Notes: a model not told the origin generated them from the sequence alone. Counted from the first letter of the stretch, positions 36,681 through 49,042 are shown. The stretch: 64,000 nt of DNA from Paraspadella gotoi (GCA_051294375.1 CM119268.1:20891869-20955868); one strand, 5' to 3'. Numbers and translations: made by a program.

Positions 36681-37945
36681 CCAGCATTCCTGCATATGCA
36701 TCATGGAACACATTCTTTGGATCTCGAAGCTCCCAAGGACGTGGAACGCGCATGTGCCTCTACCTCGCCATCAGCCGAGAATCTCAAACGGCCCCCCACA
36801 GAGGATGTCGTCCACGCCACCCACCATTACGTCAAAGACGCCACACCGACCTCATCATCCTCCACTATTCGCGGACCAACATGACGCCTTCAGAGACGCC
36901 GCGTGGCGAATCAAAACCAGGGTAAAGAGCGATTTACACGCCCCCCCGATCCAATGTCGGCTCCTCTATGACCGTTACAGGATCATCAAATGTTTTTCAC
37001 CCACTTCGACAACAGGACCTGATTTGAGGCAAAGAACGAGATAGTTTCAATGCGAGCGTAAAGACATCAATAGAATACCCTCACATCACAGGTCAGGGCC
37101 TGCTAGCAGCTCAGTAGGCCCACCGGCGATGCCGCACAGGTCACAGGCGACCTACAACCAAGATTGTGCCAGTTCGCAGGGCAGCCAACACCCGGACGAC
37201 GCCGAATGCGGGTTCAGGAGGCCTCCTCCCACCGCACCTCATGGATTATCAGACGTCAGGCACCAACCGTTCCAAGACGCTAAGTTGCCGCCTTTTTGCA
37301 TGTGGCAACTCCGAGCCTGCTGCATGCAGTCGAGGGGAGTTTCCGCTCGCTGCATTTGTGGATGAGCAAGCACAAAAAGATGCACCTTCTTGTCGCGGTC
37401 TCACAGGAGCATCAGGTGTTGGTAGGGGTTTTACACCAATGGACCACCTGTCTCAGGCGGGTATCAGGCCCTGAAAAAGCACCTGTCTGAGCTGTTCGCC
37501 GAGAAGCCCGGTAGAAGGCACAGAAGCTCCTAGGTCTTCACTCCTTGCAGGACGCATCATTCACAGTTTGTGGCCGCACTGCGCGCTGAGGTCGAATCCC
37601 TGACGATCGACCATCTCCTCAAACGCGATCCTGTCTGAAGCTCCTCCAACCCGTGGCCGAAGGGTAGTCAGCGATGGGGGACGAGAACGCGGAAGCCTAT
37701 CGCCAAGAAGGCGGACGGCATTCTACCTCTGCCAAGGTGATTTCAGATCACTCAAAACCCATTGGAAAAGTCGTCAGTAATGTCGACACCTCCAATTGAT
37801 GGGGCATCTTCGAGGACGACCAATTTGACTCGGAGCGCGATGAGTATGCGCCCGACTTGGCGGATTGATGCATCCACCGCAGAGATGTTGCCTCCCGCAC
37901 ATACGCCAGCGTGTGTGCCGCGACTTCCGGACGTGGCCAACTAAC
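36681..37945 (+). mobile_element. DIRS-like relic, second copy
   Basis: Identical counterpart of 24976-26240, with the same stops and frameshifts. Confidence 0.38.
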
Positions 37946-38059
37946 GCCCCCAGGACACAGGTCCGGCTGGCTTACCCGAAGCTAAGGGTGAACATTAGGT
38001 AATATTTTGCTGATTAACTGAGCAAAGCCTTATTGAAATTACCTTAGGTAAAAGAAAAG

Positions 38060-38084
38060 NNNNNNNNNNNNNNNNNNNNNNNNN
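38060..38084. other. assembly gap (25 N) between blocks D2 and C3
   Basis: Same size and same left flank as the gap at 26355. Confidence 0.98.
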
Positions 38085-38711
38085 AATCTCGAGTGAGACG
38101 GCGTCACGACGAAACTCGTCACCGGAAAATTAATTGTGAAAGGTGAATGGATGATTAACCCTGATTTATAACGAAATGTTCAAAATGAATGATAATTGTT
38201 GTTGTTTTCTTTAATTATAAAATTTCGCGATTTTACTACTGCCGAAACTATTTATTATTTTTTTCGGACGGAAAAATAAGCCTCGTTTAAACTGGCAAGA
38301 AAAAAAAAACAACTCTGCCTTTGCAAATTTCTCATTTTAAAAAAAAAATAATGTCTTCGACTCAATGTTAAAAAAGTCATACGTAAATTTAAAATATTTT
38401 CAAAAATTTATTATAAAAAAATTAACTCAAGATACTTTATCTTTTATTATAAAAGGCATTTACTCTCGTGGTGGGAAACGACCGCCTCGCTCCCCAGGTT
38501 TTAATCTCTGTCGCAAGTCACAACCACGTCACGCCCAGGTGAAACTGGTGAAGTTAACTTCCGACGTAATAAGATTCAATCTCACTCTTTTACAAGGTGA
38601 CGCTGTGATTTGGTTAAATAGCTGGCGTTCGGGTTGACCCTCATGTATTTATGGTTGTCTTGTGTGATATTATGTTTAATTATTACTTTTTCTTTATTTC
38701 TTTCTTCTTCT

Positions 38712-38744
<33 letters not shown>

Positions 38745-39043
38745 TTTCTTTCTTTCTTTTCTTTTCTCTTTCTTTTTTTTCTATCTTTCTTTCTTTCTTT
38801 CTTTCTTTTTCTTCTTTTTCTTTCTTTCTTTCTTTTCTTCGTCGTTTCTCCATGTTTTTTATTCTGGTCTATTTTTATCGCGGGATTGGGGGACAGAATA
38901 TGCATGAAGAGAATCCAGGGCCAAAAAGATAAAGCGACCTCCAAGAAGGGAGAGATTGAAAAAAAAACAGAAAAAGAAAGAAAACAAAAGATAGAAAGAT
39001 GGAAAAAGAAAGATCTGCTTTTTAAAAAGAAGCGAGCAGAGAG

Positions 39044-39079
<36 letters not shown>

Positions 39080-39090
39080 TGAGAGAGGAG

Positions 39091-39124
<34 letters not shown>

Positions 39125-40701
39125 AGTGAAAAGAGAATAGACGCAGAAAAAAAAAGTCGGCTGGGGTGGGGGGCGCGCGTAATTAAGAAAACGATGACGC
39201 CGACAAAAGTTGAACAAAAGGGCAAAAAAGCGTCGTCCATCCCGAGAGGCGCGGATAAAAAAAAAGGCTAAGAAAAACAAAAAAGAAAAAAAGAGAAAAA
39301 AAAGGGAATTGATTCAAAAACGTCGGCCGCGTTTCAACAGTAAAACGATGGAAAGGGATAATTTTTTTATTTAATTTTTATTTTTCAGGTTGGAAATTTA
39401 ATGATTCGAATTTAATGACGAAACATTCGGAACTAAATCAGAATAACGACTATAATAAAATCAAGTTTTAACAATTAAGGGAAAAAAAAATCAGTTTCCC
39501 GCATGTGTTGAAACCGTCAGCCGATGTATTAATTATTTTCTTGAAACAATACTAACTAAAAGTAGAGACAATTTCGCTGTTAATTAAAAATTTGTACCGA
39601 AATTGTATTTTGTTGTTGTTGTTGTTATTTCTTTTTTTTCTCTTTTCATTTTGGGATCTACCTCGACTTTCGTTTCGCTTTAATTTCTTCTTTCCTTTTT
39701 TTTCTTCTTTCCTTCATTTTCCTCCATTTTCGTGCCTCCATTTTCCGCTCGCCATTTTTTTTTTAATTCTTTGTTTTCCTTTCAGCGTCGATTTGTTAAT
39801 GGATTTATTTCTTTCTTTTTTTTTAATCATTTTTAATCATTTTTTTGGCCAAAAAACGGATTTTTTTGGGGTGTTTTCATCATAAATATTCGTGGGTTCG
39901 ATTTAGCTTTTAATTCTCTTATTGCGAAAAATACACATTCTTTCTTGACCTCTTTGTCGTTGGAAACTCGTCCTCTTTGTCGTTGGAGATTCGTCCTCTT
40001 TGTCGTTGGAGATTCGTCCTCTTTGTCGTTGGAGATTCGTCCTCTTTGTCGTTGGACATAAACTCTCGTCGTCGTCCGTCGATATTGATTCTCTCAGAAG
40101 GGTGAGCAAGAGACGGAAAACCCCGCTCATCAGACACTCTTTGTCGTTGGATATTCGTCCTCTTTGTCGTTGGATACTTGTCTTCTTTGTCGTTGGACAC
40201 TCGTCTTTCTTTTTCTTACTTTCTTTCTTTCTTTCTTTCTTTCTTCTTTCAGATCTAATCTTTCTTTACTTCATCTATCTTTTTCTTATTTCTTCCCTAC
40301 CCACAACACTTCATCTCTTCTGTCACAAAACCCAATTTTACTCCCTCCCTCGCTGAACGAAGCTGACGTCACTGGGATTTCTGGGAGGAGAGAGAGAGGA
40401 GGAGAAGAGAGAGAGAAGAGAGAAAGATGATAGAGTAGAGAAGAGAGAGGAGACGACGTAAAATATCTGTAGACGAGAGAGAGAGAGGGAGGCTATTAGA
40501 AAAGGGCGAGAGAGGATAGAGAGCGAGTGAAAAGCAAGGGAGACCGCGAAGTAATGGGGCGTGACGCCTGGGGTTTCGCCCCGGTTCCACCCAAAGGATG
40601 ACCCCCTTGGCGCCAGGGAGGGCGGGGTTTCCCTTTCCGCGGGAAGAGAGAGAGAGAGAGTGATTGAAATAGATGGGGTGATTCGTCGGGGTGTTGTTGA
40701 A
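38085..40701 (+). repeat. block C, copy 3 of 3
   Basis: Ends about 30 bases into what is block D in the other copies (through GGGGTGATTCGTCGGG), then diverges into unique sequence. Carries the cleanest 23-base minisatellite (39953-40065). No gene seen. Confidence 0.9.
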
Positions 40702-40954
40702 GTGTGTTGTTGGAGTGATTGGCGAAACAGGTTCGAAAGCGATTAATTTTGAATGACGTTCACAGTGAGTGATTTGGCATTGTGATTTGCGTTAGAGGAA
40801 AGATCGAAATGAAAAATAAATCATTGGAATTTGATAGTGAAAGTCATGATTGTTATGACATTCCATGTGATGTTATTTCATGTCATGTGATATGTAAATT
40901 TAAATTTTAGGGATTTTTAGAATCGAGAAAATGAAAAGAAGAATGAAGTGGGTA
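40702..40954. other. unique sequence right of block C3
   Basis: Some CATGTGATGT/CATGTCATGTG self-similarity at 40865-40895. No gene. Confidence 0.4.
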
Positions 40955-41130
40955 AATTTGATCAAAATCAATAAGATTTAGTCAGAATTAATAGGATTTG
41001 GTCAGAATTAATAAAATTTGTTCCGAATTAATAAGATTTGGTCAAAATTAATAAAATTTGGACAGAATCAATAATATTTGGTCAGAATTTATAAGATTTT
41101 TATAAAACTTGGTCAGAATTATTAGTTTGG
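40955..41130. repeat. ~21-base tandem repeat TTGGTCAGAATTAATAAGATT
   Basis: About nine degenerate copies. The TTTGGTCA core recalls the 18-base array at 22628-22842, but the flanking unit sequence differs. Confidence 0.85.
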
Positions 41131-41326
41131 CCAAGAAAAATTGAGAGAGATAAATAATCTTTACCTAAGCAATTCGTTTACTCATCAAATCTCAACTGAT
41201 TAGTCTTGTAATCAAAGATTTCAAATTTCCAAATTTAGAACCAGGGCGCAAACGCGAGGGCGATTCCTCAATGGAGGAGGCCCCTTCAGGGTCGCCCCTA
41301 ACGAGGCCGGGGCGTTGCAAAATATT

Positions 41327-41454
<128 letters not shown>

Positions 41455-41545
41455 GAGAGTTGGTTATTAGCAAGGGTCACTTAACGATAAAGGTGTAGAT
41501 CGTACATCAGTCAATGAGAAGCCTCATTAGTTAATAGTGTAGCGG

Positions 41546-41667
41546 ACATTGTCAGTCTGTAAAGAAATGACATTAACTGCAATTTAACATTAATTAATTA
41601 ATGAGACATTGTCAGTCATTGTCAGTCTGTAAAGAAATGACATTAATTACAATTTAACATTCAATTT
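41546..41667. repeat. tandem duplication of a ~70-base segment
   Basis: CATTGTCAGTCTGTAAAGAA, then ATGACATTAA and AATTTAACATT occur twice at a ~70-base offset. Confidence 0.9.
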
Positions 41668-41703
41668 AACATCGATGGAACTTGGTTTTTGGATGATAGT
41701 TTT

Positions 41704-41709
<6 letters not shown>

Positions 41710-41768
<59 letters not shown>
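41710..41768. repeat. (GA)n microsatellite
   Basis: Perfect GA tract of about 59 bases. Confidence 0.98.
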
Positions 41769-41771
<3 letters not shown>

Positions 41772-41979
41772 AAATCGAGCCCCGCCGAAATTATGCGAAA
41801 AAAAGATAGATTCCAAAAAAAGGTCAAAAGTTGAAAGTGCAAATCTCGTCTCGCATCAAACCCGCGCCAGACGCCGCTGATGTCGGCAGAAGGCGGCCAT
41901 CGCCGACTCCTGCAAGAATAAAAGCGACCAATTGCCTCTCTTTTTTTTCGCGGGAAAATCAACGCCCACCGATCGGCGG

Positions 41980-42036
41980 NNNNNNNNNNNNNNNNNNNNN
42001 NNNNNNNNNNNNNNNNNNNNNNNNNNNNNNNNNNNN
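41980..42036. other. assembly gap (57 N)
   Basis: Separates unique sequence from the start of the GGAAAGGTGG minisatellite. The right flank is already inside the array. Confidence 0.98.
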
Positions 42037-42865
42037 GGTGGACAAGGTCTGGAAAAGTGGAAGGCCGGTTGGGAAAGGTGGAAGAGCGTTGGAAGGTGTT
42101 ATGGAAAAGTGAAAAGGGTCGGAAAGGTTGGAAGGCTGGAAAAGCGGTTGGGAAAAGTGGGAGGGAGGAAAGTGGAAGCGCTCGTTGGAAACGGTTGGAA
42201 GGTATGCGAAAAGGTGGAAGCGGTGGAAAAGTGGAAGGGTGTAAGCAGTGGAAGGGGAAGGGTGGAAGTGTGGAAAGGTTTTTTGTGTGGAAAGGGGGTT
42301 AGAAAGGTGGTAAGCGTGGTAAGGCGTTTGAAAGGTTCGGAAGGCTTGTTGGAATTTTATTAGAAAGGTAGAAGGGTGGAAGGTGGAAAGCTGTGAAAGG
42401 GTTGGAAAGGTGGAAGCGGTGCGAAAGGTGGACACGGGTCTGAAAATCGGTTCTGTTGAAAAAGGTGGAGGGTGAAGGTGTGAAGAGTGCGAAAGGGGAA
42501 GGTGAAAAGGTAGAAGGTGGGAAAGTGGGAAAGGTTGGAAGGGGGAAAGGTGGAAGGGTGAAAGGGTAGGAAAAGTTGAAATAGGTGGCTTGGAAAGGGG
42601 AAGGCGCGTGGAAAGGTGGCAAAGTGGCAAGGGTTGCGAAGCTGGAAAGGTGGAAGCCGGTCGGCAAAATGTGGAAGTGGAAGGTGGTAAGGGTGGTAAG
42701 GTGTAAAGCGTTTTGGTAAGGGTGAAAGATGGAAGGGTGGACGGCGAAAGGACCTGGTAAAAGGTGGAAGAGTGGAAAGGTACTAGAAGGCGTCTAGAAG
42801 CGGTGGAAAGGTGGAAGGGTGGAAAGGTGGAAGGGTGGAAAGGTGAAAGGGTGGAACGGATGGAA
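42037..42865. repeat. GGAAAGGTGGAAGGGT minisatellite, ~830 bases
   Basis: A ~8-base core (GGAAAGGT/GGAAGGGT, locally a 16-base dimer) runs for over 800 bases. The distal end (42790-42850) is most regular. Long open frames on both strands (minus: repeated FHLSTFP-type peptides) are products of the repeat. Confidence 0.95.
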
Positions 42866-42915
42866 GGATTAAGGGTTGGGGGGGAGTTCCTTTTTATTTG
42901 CATTGTTGAGTGCAG

Positions 42916-42996
42916 ATGGAGGACGAAACTTTTTGGTTTTGGAAATTGTTACAAGATGGCGTTAGTATCGTAGGAATTACTTCCGAGCCCGAATAG
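42916..42996 (+). other. 26-codon open frame, unassigned
   Basis: ATG-to-TAG frame reading MEDETFWFWKLLQDGVSIVG and ending SEPE, in mixed-composition DNA just after the minisatellite. It looks non-repetitive, but is too short to separate from chance without a homologue. Confidence 0.12.
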
Positions 42997-43436
42997 ACGG
43001 GCATTGCAGAATGAATCAGTATGCGGTTGAGAAATTAGGGTAAGATATGATAACGAATTCCGAGTTGATGGAATTATCATGGGAATTGGCAGAGGCAATT
43101 GGGTAAGGGTAAGGACGAGCGAGGGAAAAGAAGGAAGGACCTCGGGTGAGGCTAACGGAGGAAACGAGATTAAAGCGAAAAGCTTTAATTTGGAAAGCTT
43201 AAATACAACTTTGAAATATATAAATAAAAATAAAAAATTAAAAAACTAAATAATATAAATAAATATTATTTCAAAAATTAAGTCGTTAATTAAACTTAAT
43301 GAAAGTTTCGGTCAATTACTAAAAGAAAATAGGAAGAAAACCGAATCTAGAGATGTCAGAAATAATCTAAACTACTGCAAGATTTAATTAGATTGAGAAA
43401 CTCAATCTCATTTCAAACTCTGCTACATTTTTAACG

Positions 43437-43472
43437 GTTAAGACGGTTAAGACGGTTAAGACGGTTAAGACA
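43437..43472. repeat. (GACGGTTAA)4
   Basis: Four near-perfect copies of the 9-base unit. Confidence 0.93.
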
Positions 43473-43633
43473 CTGGAGCCTGGAGAGACCTAATCATCTG
43501 CGTCAGTGTAGTTTGCTTTAAAGAGGCCTTCTGTAAATCGGTGAAGATCAACGCGCCGCTTGAGGGATGAGGGTGGAGGGGGGGGAAAAGGGGCGTGGCT
43601 CTCTCCTTTTGACCTCATCAAAGTTAATACGAG

Positions 43634-43716
43634 CGATCGATGGTGAGGAATTGGATGGAGAAGAGAGGTAAGGATCAGTGGATGGTGAGGAATTGGATGG
43701 AGAAGAGAGGTAAGGG
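43634..43716. repeat. 45-base segment duplicated in tandem
   Basis: GATGGTGAGGAATTGGATGG followed by AGAAGAGAGGTAAG occurs twice at a 45-base offset. Confidence 0.93.
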
Positions 43717-43778
43717 AGGAAAACCTTGAGAACGAATCGAAAAAATCTTACGTCAATCACGAATTTTGAAACGATGGG

Positions 43779-43783
<5 letters not shown>

Positions 43784-43843
<60 letters not shown>
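43784..43843. repeat. (GA)n microsatellite
   Basis: Perfect GA tract of about 60 bases. Confidence 0.97.
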
Positions 43844-43846
<3 letters not shown>

Positions 43847-44201
43847 GAATAATTTTCATTAGAGGTGAAAAAGTGACACAAAGTTTCATTCAAGTTCAGT
43901 CAAACTTAAACCAAGTTTTACCTAAGATTTATTTTCAGATCCTAAGGATTTAATTCACATTGTTCAGGAGAATTCTTTAAGCCTTATCTTATTCTAATAA
44001 TAATATAATAATTTGCAAAACTGTGATCCGTCAGTCAATCAAAAGAGCAGTCTTGTCACGACAGGCGGCAACCGCCGTCAGGCCTTGCCAGGCGAAGCCT
44101 GCATAAACACAAAAAAGAGAGACAATAATGTTTTTCTAATGTTTTTTTATTCTGAAAAGTCTAGACTGAGGCTGAAAACGAGCCGCGGTTCTAAACCAAA
44201 G

Positions 44202-44202
<1 letters not shown>

Positions 44203-44256
<54 letters not shown>
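44203..44256. repeat. (GA)n microsatellite
   Basis: Perfect GA tract of about 54 bases. Confidence 0.97.
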
Positions 44257-44261
<5 letters not shown>

Positions 44262-44309
44262 GATTAGTCGTTCAAAGGTCCCCAGGGGATTTGGGCCGGA
44301 GTTTAAATG

Positions 44310-44510
44310 GTGGTCAATGATCGGCGATGCCATCGGCGTTTCCATCAATGATGCCATCGGCGTTGCCGTACATCCCGACTGATGCTACTGGCGTTGCCAT
44401 CTGTGAGGATATTGCGTTGCTATCGGCTAGCGACATTGCCTTTGAAATTTCCATTGGTTTTGATGTTGTGATGCCAACTATCCCGATACTGGCATTGCTA
44501 TCAGTAAGAG
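44310..44510. repeat. degenerate GATGCCATCGGCGTTGCC repeat
   Basis: GCCATCGGCGTT(T/G)CC-like units recur about six times with heavy divergence. They give an open frame on both strands (minus: NADG/DGI-type repeats; plus 44327-44593). Possibly an eroded minisatellite or a degraded repeat-protein exon. Confidence 0.5.
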
Positions 44511-45014
44511 GAACCCGAAATATACTAGATGCTGCTTTCTTTTCTTTTTGTTTCGTTTTTATTTTGTATTATTTTATCATTTGTTTTCTTTAGGTTTTTT
44601 TTGTTTTTAGTTATCTTGTCTTGTGTTTGTTTCTAAAAAAAACAGCAACTGAGAATTCGTATCGATCTACGGATTAACTCGACAGATGTCTCTCTCTCAG
44701 TCAGAGCAAAGAAAACAAAAGACAAGAAACGAAAAAGCATCATCTGACCTCGTCAGTCTCTCGAAGGTCCCTCGGATTTTTCATCACTTTTTTACCAATT
44801 GCTTTTATACTTTTGAGTTTTGACTTTTATCTTTTTTCTTGTCACATATTATTTGTAATTAACAAATGTAAAAGTTGTTGTTCCCTGATTTGTCACATAT
44901 TCATATTTTGTTCTTCTTTGCTTTGAATTTCTTCTTTTTTTTCTCTTCCTATTTTCTCTCTTATCTTTCTCCCTTTCTCCTTGAGCCGTTACACTTTCAC
45001 TCAGAAGCGACAAG

Positions 45015-45015
<1 letters not shown>
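44511..45015. other. T-rich unique sequence
   Basis: No supported gene. Confidence 0.4.

Positions 45016-45088
<73 letters not shown>
45016..45088. repeat. (CT)n microsatellite
   Basis: CT tract with a few single-base interruptions. Confidence 0.95.
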
Positions 45089-45091
<3 letters not shown>

Positions 45092-45194
45092 ACTGTCTTT
45101 TATCGCCTCCGACAATGACCGAAAAGCAGGATTGAAAGAAGAAATAATAACAAAAAAAGCGCAACAAATAGGAAAGTTTTCTTTTCACACTTGT

Positions 45195-45480
45195 CCCCTG
45201 TCCTTCTCCTTTCCCCGCTTTCAACTTTCCCCGTGTCCTTTCCTTTTTTTTCTCCGTTTCACACTTTCCCCTGTCCTTTCTTTCCTTTCCCCGGTTTTCA
45301 AACTTGTCCCCTGCTCCTTTCCTTTCCTTTCCCCGTTTTCAACTTCGTCCCCTGTTTTTCCTTCCCCGTCGTCAACTTGTCCCCTGTCCTTTCCTTTCCC
45401 CGGTTCAACTTGTTCCCTGTCCTTTCCTTTTCCCCGGTCTTTCAAACTTGTCCCCTATCTTTCTTTTCCCTGCTTTGCCC
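45195..45480. repeat. ~33-base minisatellite CCCCGTTTTCAACTTGTCCC + CTGTCCTTTCCTT
   Basis: Eight to nine copies, differing mostly by short indels. Confidence 0.93.
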
Positions 45481-46904
45481 CTTAGGGACCCCAGTGATAA
45501 AAATTGCATATCATAAGCTTAAGGGTCTATCATCAAAGGAATTTGAATGTTATAGTCATTTAATTTTCTTTGCACGGAACAGTGGCCGAAAAAAATTCCT
45601 ATTCTCCTTATTTCTAGCGGAAACAAAAAAATATTATTTTAATTTATGAATTATATAATTTCTCGTTGATCTTCGCATTCTACTTCTCAATTATTCACTC
45701 TAATCCATTATTTATCTATATATAATGCATTAGAAAGTATTTTTTACCTAAATGTCATCCAATTTTATTATATTTTTACAACACTCTCTACAAAGCTACA
45801 TAATTAGGTTATAAGCTTGCACCATATGAACAAAAGGCCTTTCTCACAAGAACCTCATACTATTTTTAATCTTTATATTTGCTTGAAAAAGCGAGTATAA
45901 ATATCTAAACCTAAATTTCAAATATTTACTTTAATACAGAACATAACTCTCCAATGCTCTCTTTTTTATATTCATTCCCTTAAATGTTATAATTAAACTA
46001 TATTGATTCCTATTTAAAATTTAGCCAAAAGTATAGAAATCTTTCTCTTCTTTTTTTATATTTATTCATTACTTGCAAAGAGTCTTCTTAGTTTTATATC
46101 CAATATTAACAGGAATCATTTTAAGAAAGTTTAAATTAAAATCAGTCTCTCCAGATCTCACTTAAAATTTGATTCTACTATCAACCTAAGCGTTTTCTCA
46201 TTTTTTTTATAAAATTTTCTCATGATAAAAGCAGAACATCCTTTCTCGTACAAATGTAGAATATCTCTCACACCCTCTCTCTTGCGCGTCATATATAAAA
46301 AAATATCTCTAAAACTTGTGAACAAACATGATTTTCTTCTCCTTATCCGATTTTTTTAAGTTCAAACATAACGTGCTCTCTTCGCCCTCTGCTTTAGATC
46401 GAAATTTTTAACGTGACTTCCAAATGATAAACTATCAGCAAGAACAAGAATCCGTGATATGATCAGAACCAGTTAAGTTAAACGGTGCTCTCAAAACGTT
46501 ATTTCCTAGCTTTTGTACCCCCCCTGTTTTTTCCCCATAAGTCAAAAGATCAAAACTATTTTTTTCTTTTATTTACTTTTTTGTTCTTTGACTATTTTTA
46601 CCAAACAGTTTTGAGTTTCGTTTTTTTGTTCCTTTTTTTTTCTTTCTGTTACGTTTTCTGATAACTTTAAATTTTGTTTGATAAAATAACATTTCCAACA
46701 ATTCGCTTGCAAACTGTACGCCATAACGAGGCAGCTGCTGACAGCCGAACCGAAAGTTAGTTTTATTTAATGTATAAATTATAATTTGTTATATTTTCGT
46801 TGACGGCAAAACAATAATCGATATGACAGGACGCAAAATTAATAATCGACAAAGATTGAGTCATTGCAGAAACGAACTTAGAATTCAAGAAGTGATATGA
46901 GCCT
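45481..46904. other. AT-rich unique sequence, no gene seen
   Basis: Over 1.4 kb without a repeat or supported frame. Hydrophobic short frames are T-rich artefacts. The longest non-repeat stretch in the right half. Confidence 0.5.
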
Positions 46905-47005
46905 TTGGACACCGCTTTGACATTTGGACATTAATGATTGGGTCATTAGACATTAGGACTTAGCATATTGGGTCCTTAGACATTGGGACATTCTCAGAAA
47001 AAGTG
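46905..47005. repeat. degenerate GACATTGGGTCATTA repeat
   Basis: GACATT(T/G)GG and GGGTC(A/C)TTAGACATT elements alternate five to six times. Confidence 0.75.
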
Positions 47006-47687
47006 GGACATTTCAGAAATGGGGCAACGGGAAATTGGAAAGTTTTGAACGATGAGTCGAGAAGAAACTTGGACGTTGGGAGAAAAAAAAAGGAATAATT
47101 CATATATAATGAGTTAAGAGATTTGATTGTAAAGATAAAAGAAGAGATAGAAAGAGAAGAAAGAAAATAACAAGAGAAAGAGAAGAAAGAAAATAAAAAG
47201 AGAAAAGAAAAGAAAGAAAAGAAAAAGTTGTATTAAAAATGTTAAAAAAATATTGAGAATATTTTTTCCAGTTTGATCGATTTCCATTTAAGAATTAAAA
47301 CCTAGACTTTGGATTTCTTAGACTTTAACGCCTCAGTTATTTTTTGTCTCCTTTCTTTTCTCTGCCGAATTCAAATTTTTGATCGTCCTTAACTTGTAGT
47401 CACGAATTAGGCCCATACGTTTACCGGTCGTAATTTGGCGAGACTCCAGATAAACATTTAGTTCGTTTTTTGACAATTTCGTAATTAATACTAAATTAAT
47501 ACTAAAAATAAAGTCTCCACTTTTATTTCATCAATTTCCTCGTCATTCAGCTCATATGTTAGACTTACAGGGGACCGCCTCGAACGCCGATATCGCAGTT
47601 GGTATTCAATTCAGTAAAAATTGTTTTTCACACCAGCCCACCACAAAACATCACACCACTTACACACCCTCTCTCTCTCTCTCTCTC
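47006..47687. other. unique sequence; right part has an inverted counterpart
   Basis: 47490-47687 matches the reverse complement of about 53110-53310 imperfectly (CGTCATTCAGC, GTTAGACT, ATTCAGTAAAA), extending the perfect arm beyond the 25-N gap. The CT run at 47670-47687 ends at the gap. Confidence 0.55.
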
Positions 47688-47712
47688 NNNNNNNNNNNNN
47701 NNNNNNNNNNNN
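47688..47712. other. assembly gap (25 N)
   Basis: Sits exactly where the perfect inverted-repeat arm begins. Confidence 0.98.
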
Positions 47713-49010
47713 CGTTCGTCCTTTTTTTTTACCTTGTTTTTGTTTGTTTCTCCCTCCTCTCTCTTCAATCTCTTCTTCTCTCTCTCATCCTTCCCTCGTA
47801 CTTTCACTGAAGCATAGGCGACGGCGTGACTCCTTGATGTTTTAATATTCCTTTCTATTTATCATTATACCGATGCAAAGAATTCTTATATATCGTGGGC
47901 TTATCGTGGGAATATGGTAATGATGGAGGAGAATGGGTGTCGGTTGTTATATGGGGGATAGAGTAGATTTGTATTGAGAATGCTGTGTTGGTAGAGGGTA
48001 GTAGGGATAATGGGAAAAGTTATAAATGTAAAGAAAAAATAATAGAAAAAAAAGAAGTGAAAAAATGAATAAGAAGTAATATAAAGAAAGTTTAAAGAAA
48101 TTAATAGATTAAGAAATAATCAGATGATTGATTTTTCAATGTTTCTGCAATACATTGATGTCACATACCTGCTGGCGCGGATAAGATAGACGTCAAAACG
48201 GTACAATCATAACAAACGTTTAATTAATAATAACAAATGTTAATCTGAATAATACCGACAAAGACAACCTAACCGCCGAGTGTCCAAAAAGATAGTTTGA
48301 GTGCTGCCTGATGATGTTGGAGATGAATGGACAAAGAGTAAGCTAAAAATAGAAGGGATGCGAGATCAAACGAGCAAGACGAATGAACATAATATAAGTG
48401 AAAGATGTAAAAGGAAACAGTTGGCAAAAAAGAAGATAAAACGGAAAAGAAAAAAGAAAAGTAATGAAAAAGAAAAAAAATAGAAAAATAGGAAATAGAA
48501 AAAATTACAAAACGATATGGTAAATATGAAAATGTTGAATATGTTATAATGGTTTTACTAATTTCTTCGTGACGATGGACTATGAAAAAAATAAAACTTT
48601 TAAGAAAAAGTTAAAATAACACCAAAACAAAAAAGGTGTAAAAAAAAAAAGAAAAAAAAAAACCAAATTTGTCGATTAAAAAACAAAAATGAAAAAATAT
48701 TAGGAGTAAATTAATTTGAAGACAACAAGCAAAAATAAGTGGTTCAAAGAAATGGAATAAAGGAAAAGAATTAAGAAGAAGAAACAAGAGAATGAGAAGA
48801 ATAAAGGAAGTTACGAAAGTGGAAAAATGAAAATCGATGGAAAAGCATAGTGATTGTAAGGAGAAACATGAGGTAAGGAAGGAGAGAGAGAAGAGAAGAG
48901 AAGAGAGAGAGAGAGAGAGAAGAGAGATGTAGAGAAGAGATATAGATGTTATATGAGAGAGTAATTCTATGGTGAGGAAGGTATAGAACCAAAAGAGAAA
49001 ATGAGGAAGA

Positions 49011-49042
<32 letters not shown>

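Larger units (their letters stand above)
28826..38059 (+). repeat. block D, copy 2 (9234 bp, perfect direct duplicate)
   Basis: Same content and order as 17121-26354. Ends at an identical 25-N gap. Zero visible divergence argues for either a very recent event or the same contig used twice. Confidence 0.95.

Noticed and set aside
41959-42903. 314-codon minus frame, the longest in the window
   Set aside because: Entirely the GGAAAGGTGG minisatellite read backwards, running through an N gap. The period and peptide repeats match the DNA repeat.
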